From: Branchiostoma floridae
Lineage: Eukaryota; Chordata; Leptocardii; Amphioxiformes; Branchiostomatidae
Assembly (NCBI RefSeq): GCF_000003815.2
Contig: NC_049979.1
Location: 1,654,998-1,718,997 of the forward strand
Direction: 5' to 3'
Length of the DNA stretch: 64,000 nucleotides
Shown here: in pieces, positions 62,413 through 64,000 of the stretch
Position numbering within the stretch: position 1 is the stretch's first letter
Layout of the letters: every line of letters starts with the position of its first letter
Program-made: the position numbers and the translations under genes
Notes under the pieces: generated by a model
Seen by the model: the letters and a program-made list of their open reading frames with translations, nothing else
What the model was told of the DNA's origin: nothing
Databases searched by the model: none

Positions 62413-63074
62413 AGATGTATATATGCATCTTCAATTGGTACTATATAAGCAAAGCAGTGATTGGAGATCCATGACAGTTGAGAGAGACGTTTGTCCTTGC
62501 TAGAAGTCTAGGTGAAGCAGTACTATTTGTGAAGTGACAATGAGTTGAAAATGTCTAAAGTAAGATACTCTAAAACATAGCTTTAACTATTAGTAACTAC
62601 TATGTAAGGGCAACTAGAATCAGAGCTGATCTCATCTGTGATTACAGTTGCATCATACAATGTAGTGGTTAAAGACAGTGATAGATAAATGAAGTTTATT
62701 GCATATGATGCCCAACTGGGACTTAATGCATAAAGCTAGATTCATTCGACAACTGTGCAATGCTTTATCCATAATTTAAATGCTTCTTCTCTCCTCTTAA
62801 AACATGTGTCAACAAATTTGCCAAGTTTCTACTTGTACATATACAGAGGCCTACATATACATGCCAAGTGTGTATATATAGAGCTACTTTTGATACGTGA
62901 CATAAGATTGAAATTTGCAAATGCAGAACGCAGTTTCCAAACAATCTGACTTGCCGTACATACCACAGATAGTTTATTAGACTGCATCTCTAATCGCTGC
63001 TGATTCCAACAGTGATTAAAGCTGCGTGACGGTTAGTCCAGCTATGACCAGGGTGGGCCAGATGCACGGAGCAG

Positions 63075-63246
63075 TACTGTAAATGCGTTTAAGTTTGCGG
63101 GAATTTAATTTCGCGGTAAAGGGAAAAAATGTCTTTGTGGTGGTTTTAAGTTCGCGGTAGCACCATGCACTGTACATAGTCTCTTACTGGCATGGTAAAT
63201 GTTTCGTGAACATTAAACCCCCGCGAAAGTTCCTGCATTTACAGTA
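63075..63246. mobile_element. TACTGTAAATGC-family MITE
   Basis: Termini TACTGTAAATGCGTTTAAGT and CCTGCATTTACAGTA, with GGTGGTTTTAAGTTCGCGGT inside. It is the most intact of the four copies. Confidence 0.88.
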
Positions 63247-64000
63247 TTAGTAAGTGACTGCCACTGCTGTGAAACTGTAACCCGAGTTCTCATGTGACTG
63301 TAACATGAGTCCTCGAAGGCTGTCCTACAACAGCCTGGAGCTTTCTTTTTCCCCCTTTTAGCAGATGTGGAATTTTTAAAAGGGCCTCATTCCATTTTGC
63401 CTTCTGTAAGCTCGAGCAATGAACAAGCTTACACCAACAGGGTATTTTTGCATCCAGCTTGTTGGAGGGAAAAATAGCCTAAACGTGTGGCATTCCTCGT
63501 AATAGTTTAAAAGCTATTTCCTGCTAGTTACTGTTGCATTGACTGTATCAGCCATAGCACATAAGCAAAATATAGATATCAATGATTTTTACTGTTTTCC
63601 ATTTTATGAAGTTAAGTGTCTAGAAACAAGCATGTCTTATGAAAAATGTGCTCAAAAGTTTTATCTTGATGACATGAATCTAGGTATGACTAAATATTTT
63701 TTCATGCAGAACATTTTGCTCTTTCTTTTTGAGCCTTGGTATTGTCTGATGGTTTTCATGATTACTCTGTTCTAGTTTCATTAAATTGATACCAGGATGC
63801 TTGTAAACAATAGACTATAAGTAAGCTAAGCTAAGACAGATTATCTAAGGAACAACCCTGTTTTCACAGAGGCAATACTAGAAAGCCCCTCTACTACTCT
63901 AGATGTATATATGTATCTTCAATTGGTGCTAAGCAAAGTATACACGGAAACTAAGCTAAGGCGGATTATCTTAGAGAGAACCCTGTTTTCATGCAGAATT

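Larger units (their letters stand above)
60714..64000 (+). other. YLPM1 intron 21, to the window edge
   Basis: I found no match to the expected C-terminal exons (basic KRKR and VRWAD-type segments). The intron opens with an (ATTG/ATCA)n tract (60735-60945). MITEs lie at 62060-62412 and 63075-63246. A duplicated flank occurs at 63870-63945. Confidence 0.5.

Overview
The window is animal nuclear DNA. Four spliced chordate genes lie among dense miniature transposons, minisatellites and microsatellites, with one 100-base assembly gap at 46401-46500. Gene content, short phase-consistent exons, repeats of the TACTGTAAATGC and CAGGGCTCGAAATAC type, and minisatellites that carry copies of splice junctions all point to a cephalochordate (amphioxus, Branchiostoma). 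That assignment is inference from memory, not from a search.

Layout. (1) 970-3870, plus strand: the last four exons of a gene I cannot name with confidence; its start lies left of the window. (2) 4.0-9.1 kb: intergenic, with an internally deleted mariner-type element (4401-4976), a 163-bp tandem array and a duplicated 0.6-0.7 kb unit. (3) 9107-13315, minus strand: a complete six-exon NOXRED1 orthologue (371 aa). (4) 13.3-20.9 kb: gene-free spacer between the divergent starts of NOXRED1 and DUSP10. (5) 20883-26171, plus strand: a complete three-exon DUSP10/MKP5-type MAP-kinase phosphatase, with 3' UTR to about 27.88 kb. (6) 27.9-34.5 kb: intergenic repeats. (7) 34545-60713 and beyond, plus strand: YLPM1/ZAP3, with 21 coding exons reconstructed. 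Exon 12 runs into the gap, and the last exon(s) lie past the right edge.

The genes do not form a pathway. NOXRED1 is a predicted NADP-dependent P5CR-like oxidoreductase, DUSP10 inactivates stress MAP kinases, and YLPM1 is a nuclear protein with a P-loop kinase-like domain. NOXRED1 and YLPM1 both map to human 14q24.3 (from memory), so their proximity here may be ancient synteny.

The main discovery candidate is a recurring architecture. In all four genes, one or more exon-intron junctions have been tandemly copied into the adjacent intron, sometimes more than ten times. The copies keep the AG or GT site plus a few dozen exon bases, and are built into minisatellites with 40-160 bp periods. The extreme case is YLPM1 exon 17, with eleven decoy acceptor-plus-exon-start units upstream of the real one. 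This resembles the 'mirage' minisatellites I recall being described in amphioxus, but here at many junctions in one 64-kb window. Other points are a probable GC-AG intron, NAGNAG acceptors, a TISU-type start at DUSP10, and MITE families whose 5-bp or 9-bp target duplications can be read directly.
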